Assembly (NCBI GenBank): GCA_937928755.1
Contig: CALEZI010000025.1
Span: 1-26,090 of the forward strand
DNA length: 26,090 bases
Reading direction: 5' to 3'
From: an uncultured Rhodanobacteraceae bacterium
Lineage (GTDB): Bacteria; Pseudomonadota; Gammaproteobacteria; Xanthomonadales; SZUA-5
Shown here: positions 23,012 through 26,090 of the stretch, piece by piece
Numbering within the stretch: position 1 is the stretch's first letter
Layout of the letters: every line of letters begins with the position of its first letter
Notes under the pieces: generated by a model
What the model was told of the DNA's origin: nothing
Databases searched by the model: none
The model's input: only the letters and a program-made list of their open reading frames with translations
Position numbers and translations under genes: made by a program

Positions 23012-24079
23012 CTACAAACTCGGCGGCGTTGGATCCGCCGCCTCGTCCGGACCCGCCAGCACCTCGTCCGGCGGCGGCAGCGCGTGTCCCGGTGTCACCA
23101 CTCGCGAAAGCAACCAACCCACGGCCTTGCCCAGCGGTCGCAGCGGTGACTGTTGTTCGGCTGCGATTGGTGTCGACGTGCCTTCGGTGACGCGAGCGAT
23201 AACGAAGCTGAATACGTAAGCGGGCTCCGAGCCCATGCGCAGGTCGGTGATGACGACCTCGTCGCCCTCGCGATTGATCGCGAAATAGCCGTGGGTGAAC
23301 CAGCGGAGGCGATCGAACGCCCACTGGCCGGACAATGCAGGGATCAGTTCGTCGGCGCTGGCAAAGCGACGCCAGGGACCGGGCCAGTCATCGGCCAGCA
23401 GCGAATAGTAGGCCTCGCGATAGCCGCCTTCGTCGCGCACCAGTACGCGCCAAAGCAGCGTATTGAACGCGCTGGGTAGCGCCAACACCTGGGACGGCGT
23501 CGCGCCCATATCCGCCAGCGCCTGGCGGGCGTGTGCCTCGACATGGCGCTGCGCGACAACGCTCCAGCCCAGATACGCGGTTGACAGCAACAACGCCAAC
23601 GGCAGTGATCGCGCCGCGCTCGCGCTGTGTGGCCGCAACGCCACCGCGACCATCGCCAGCAGCAGCGGCAGCGTGTACAGCGGATCGATGATGAACATGC
23701 TGCCGACCCCGAATGGGGTGGTGTCGAAGGGCCACAGCAGTTGCGTGCCGTAGATGGTCATCGCATCCAGCAAGGGATGCGTGACCAGTGTCAGCCAGAA
23801 GATCGCCAGCCAGCGCCGGGGCGCTTCACGCAGCGCCGGATCGAAGCGTCTGCACACCAGCCACAGCATCGGCGCCAGCGCGCTCAGCAGCCACAGCGAA
23901 TGACTGAAGCTGCGGTGGTAAGTGAAGTCGGCGACGGCATCGCCATAACGGACCAGTACGTCGAGGTCCGGCAGCGTGCCAAGTGCCGCGCCGTAAACCA
24001 GCGCCCGACGGCGTTGTTCGGGCGGTGCGATGGCGGCGGCGAGCGTCGCCCCAAGTGCGATCTGGGTCAGCGAGTCCAT
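23012..24079 (-). CDS. Membrane-bound metal-dependent hydrolase, YdjM/DUF457 family
   Basis: A 355-residue inner-membrane protein. Metal-site motifs of the family are visible: PDLD (37-40), HRSFSHS (55-61) and THPLLDAMTIYG (100-111), so the likely ligands are D38, D40, H55, H60, H101 and D105. About five hydrophobic helices fall within residues 1-180. The C-terminal half (about 190-330) is soluble, with LRWFTHGYFAI and VITDLRMGSEPAYVFSFVIA, as in the longer members. In E. coli YdjM is SOS-induced; no LexA box is seen here. The substrate is unknown. It is divergent from the diguanylate cyclase gene across 101 bp. Confidence 0.9.
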   Translation of the reverse strand: MDSLTQIALGATLAAAIAPPEQRRRALVYGAALGTLPDLDVLVRYGDAVADFTYHRSFSHSLWLLSALAPMLWLVCRRFDPALREAPRRWLAIFWLTLVTHPLLDAMTIYGTQLLWPFDTTPFGVGSMFIIDPLYTLPLLLAMVAVALRPHSASAARSLPLALLLSTAYLGWSVVAQRHVEAHARQALADMGATPSQVLALPSAFNTLLWRVLVRDEGGYREAYYSLLADDWPGPWRRFASADELIPALSGQWAFDRLRWFTHGYFAINREGDEVVITDLRMGSEPAYVFSFVIARVTEGTSTPIAAEQQSPLRPLGKAVGWLLSRVVTPGHALPPPDEVLAGPDEAADPTPPSL

Positions 24080-24180
24080 CGGCGCAGTCTACGGGTGTCG
24101 CGTGAAGCTGCCGACGACGGCGGGACCTGAGCAGCGACGATGTAGCATCGGGCCGATTGAACCTGGGCCTTCTGTAACCC

Positions 24181-25977
24181 GTGCCTCTGCGCCTGTTGCT
24201 CCTGAGCCTGCTGTGGATGCTGTCGCTGAGCTGTGCAGCCGAACCCGTGCGCCTGACGGCCGCGAGCGGCTTTCGTGTCGACCTGGTTCCGGCGCTGCAG
24301 ATGATCGACCCGCAGGCGAATAGGGCGGACGCCCGGAGTGCCTGGCTGGCCGTCGAGCGCGGCGACCTGGCGCCACTGACCGGCGCCAATCCCAGTTTCG
24401 GCTTCATTCATGGCATGCGCTGGTTTCATCTGAGCATCGCCAACCACGACCATCCGGCACAGCGCTGGCAACTGGTGATCGAGCAGCCGCGCATCGATGA
24501 GATCCAGATCCACACGCGCGACCACGACGGAGGAGTTCGCCAGTATTCCCTTGGCGACCGGCTGCCGTTTGCCGCACGCGGCGTTGCCCACCGTTATCCC
24601 AACGTCGAACTCGCGTTGCCGCGCGGCAGCACACTCGAGATTCTCGTTGGCGTGCGTTCGACCTCTTCGATCCAGTTGCCGCTGCGCTTGTACACCCCCA
24701 CAGAGCTGTGGGCCGCCAGTCATGACGAGCAGGCAGGGCTGGGGCTCTATTACGGCATCCTGCTCGCCTTGTTCCTCTACAACCTGGCGGTATTGGCATC
24801 CATCCGCGATGCCAGTTACGCCTATTACCTGGGCTATCTGGCCGCCTTCGGTCTGCTGATGCTGGCCTTCAACGGGGTTGGCTTTCAGTACCTGTGGCCA
24901 AAAGCAACCACCTGGCAGAGTGCGTCATTGCCGGTATCGATCGGCGCGGTGCTGTGTACCTCGTTGCTGTTCGCCCGCAGTTTTCTCGACTTGCGCCAGC
25001 GCGTGCCCCGAGTGGCGCGTCTGTTCGACTGGGCGGTTCCCGGATTCGCGCTGTTGACCTTGATGGCCTTCACCCGTTGGCAGTTGCAGGTGACCCAGTT
25101 GTTGAACATCGGCGTCATTGCCTTCGGCATCGTGGTCACGGTGTCGGCGCTGATCAGCGGCCGTGGCGGATATCGACCGGCATGGTATTTCCTGCTCGCG
25201 TGGGGCCTGCTGATTGCCGGCGGCGTGGCCTTGCCATTGTCCTCTTTCGGCTTGTTGCCGCGATCCACGGTCACCGAGTTCGGGCTGCAGATCGGTTCGG
25301 CGCTGGAAATGTTGCTGCTGTCGTTCTCGCTGGCCTATCGCATTCACCTGCTGCGCAGCGAGAAGGAAGCCGTTGAGCACGACGCCCGCAACATGCTCGA
25401 AGCCCGCGTCGACGAGCGCACCCGGAAACTCGCCGAAACCGCCCGCCAGTTGAGCCTGGCTAACGCGCAACTGGAGGATGTCAATCGACGCGACGGTTTG
25501 ACCGGTGTCTACAACCGGCGCTATCTGGACCAGGCGATCCGCGTGCAATGGCAGACTGCCGCTGAAACCGGGCGCAGCCTGGCGCTGCTGATGATCGACA
25601 TCGACCACTTCAAGTCGATCAACGACCAGCACGGTCACGGTGCCGGCGACGATTGCCTGCGCGTGTTGGGACGCCTGCTGGAAGGTTGTTTCCCCGAGCA
25701 AAGCGCGATCGTCGCCCGTTACGGCGGCGAGGAGTTCACCGTGGTGCTGCCAGGGCACGATCGCGACCTCGCCCTGCAACGCGCAGAGCAATTGCGCCAG
25801 GCGATCGCCGCCCGGCCCATCGAAACGGAAGCTGGTGCGATTGCCATGACCGTCAGCATCGGTGTTGCCGCCATCGATCCGCCGGCGACCGCCGGTGCCG
25901 CCGAGTTGCGCAAGCGCAGCGACGAAGCGCTGTTCCTCGCCAAGCGCAGTGGACGTAATCGAGTCGTGGCCGGGTAG
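24181..25977 (+). CDS. Diguanylate cyclase with 7TM-DISM sensor
   Basis: A 598-residue membrane signalling protein. Residues 1-20 are a signal peptide; about 25-172 are an extracellular 7TMR-DISM ligand-binding beta domain (WFHLSIANHD, EIQIHTRD); about 184-390 hold seven helices (7TM-DISM); about 392-435 a coiled coil; about 436-595 a GGDEF domain with DGLTGVYNRRYLD, MIDIDHFKSINDQHGHGAGD and the active GGEEF (515-519). It should make c-di-GMP in answer to a periplasmic signal. The residues that form the inhibitory I-site (RxxD ahead of the active loop) read EQSA, so product inhibition is probably absent. The start is taken as GTG 24181, which gives the signal peptide; its ribosome-binding site is weak. 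Confidence 0.92.
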   Translation: MPLRLLLLSLLWMLSLSCAAEPVRLTAASGFRVDLVPALQMIDPQANRADARSAWLAVERGDLAPLTGANPSFGFIHGMRWFHLSIANHDHPAQRWQLVIEQPRIDEIQIHTRDHDGGVRQYSLGDRLPFAARGVAHRYPNVELALPRGSTLEILVGVRSTSSIQLPLRLYTPTELWAASHDEQAGLGLYYGILLALFLYNLAVLASIRDASYAYYLGYLAAFGLLMLAFNGVGFQYLWPKATTWQSASLPVSIGAVLCTSLLFARSFLDLRQRVPRVARLFDWAVPGFALLTLMAFTRWQLQVTQLLNIGVIAFGIVVTVSALISGRGGYRPAWYFLLAWGLLIAGGVALPLSSFGLLPRSTVTEFGLQIGSALEMLLLSFSLAYRIHLLRSEKEAVEHDARNMLEARVDERTRKLAETARQLSLANAQLEDVNRRDGLTGVYNRRYLDQAIRVQWQTAAETGRSLALLMIDIDHFKSINDQHGHGAGDDCLRVLGRLLEGCFPEQSAIVARYGGEEFTVVLPGHDRDLALQRAEQLRQAIAARPIETEAGAIAMTVSIGVAAIDPPATAGAAELRKRSDEALFLAKRSGRNRVVAG

Positions 25978-26015
25978 GGAACCCGCGCGGCGGACTCCGC
26001 CCAACCTTTGCTCTG

Positions 26016-26090
26016 GTGGGTGCAGACTGTCTGCCGTTGTGGGTCCAGACTTGTCTGTTGTTGTGGGTCCAGACTGTGTGCTGTTGTGGG
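26016..26090 (+). repeat. Tight, decaying REP-like array running off the right edge
   Basis: GTGG heads recur at 26016, 26039, 26063 and 26086, spaced 23-24 bp. After them come a covariant palindrome GCAGAC-T-GTCTGC (26022-26034), then GTCCAGAC with a partly intact right arm, then GTCCAGAC with a lost right arm. The repeat continues beyond the window. Confidence 0.8.

Overview
This window looks like chromosome from a high-GC gammaproteobacterium, probably of the Xanthomonadales/Lysobacterales. The grounds are the divergent rsmI / lpoA-yraN arrangement, the high-GC codon use, and many short hairpin repeats headed GTAG or GTGG, of the REP type known from Stenotrophomonas and relatives. The genus cannot be fixed from the sequence alone.

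Layout. (1) 1-5416: a secreted beta-rich protein of unknown role, then a GntP-type permease (minus strand) and a CASTOR/POLLUX-like ion channel (plus strand). The last two are divergent, and eight palindromic repeats lie between their start codons. (2) 5437-5995: a 44-bp hairpin array, then a strong promoter, tRNA-Leu(CAG) and its terminator. (3) 6210-16181: an accessory, defence-type block. It begins with a toxin-antitoxin pair whose antitoxin looks like a ParD-type DNA-binding head on a VapB-type tail, next to a PIN toxin. Then, all on the minus strand, come a small unknown gene, a protein with a HEPN-like C-terminus (apparently interrupted by a stop near its start), and a type I restriction-modification system read hsdR, then a TacA-TacT module, then hsdM, then hsdS. 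So a TA module sits inside the hsd locus. (4) 16288-25977: mostly core genes: a PP2C phosphatase, a GlcD-like FAD oxidoreductase coupled to yraN and lpoA, rsmI, an unknown exported protein, a YdjM-type membrane metal hydrolase and a 7TM-DISM diguanylate cyclase.

The most striking layer is non-coding. Several unrelated hairpin families share one design: a 4-nt GTRG head, two inverted arms (8 bp each in two of the families), and in those two a 2-nt TT centre. They form arrays with strict periods (41, 43, 44 and 54 bp). Three arrays are closed on the right by one copy in the opposite orientation. Arm variants differ by paired, compensating changes, which suggests that the hairpin itself is kept. 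One 41-bp array occupies a divergent promoter region, an unusual place for such elements. No transposase of the REP-associated (RAYT) type is in the window.

Simple-sequence tracts add to this: heptamers after the first gene and inside yraN, hexamers beside hsdR, and a 21-bp coding repeat in the antitoxin tacA. All family assignments come from reading motifs by eye; no database search was run.
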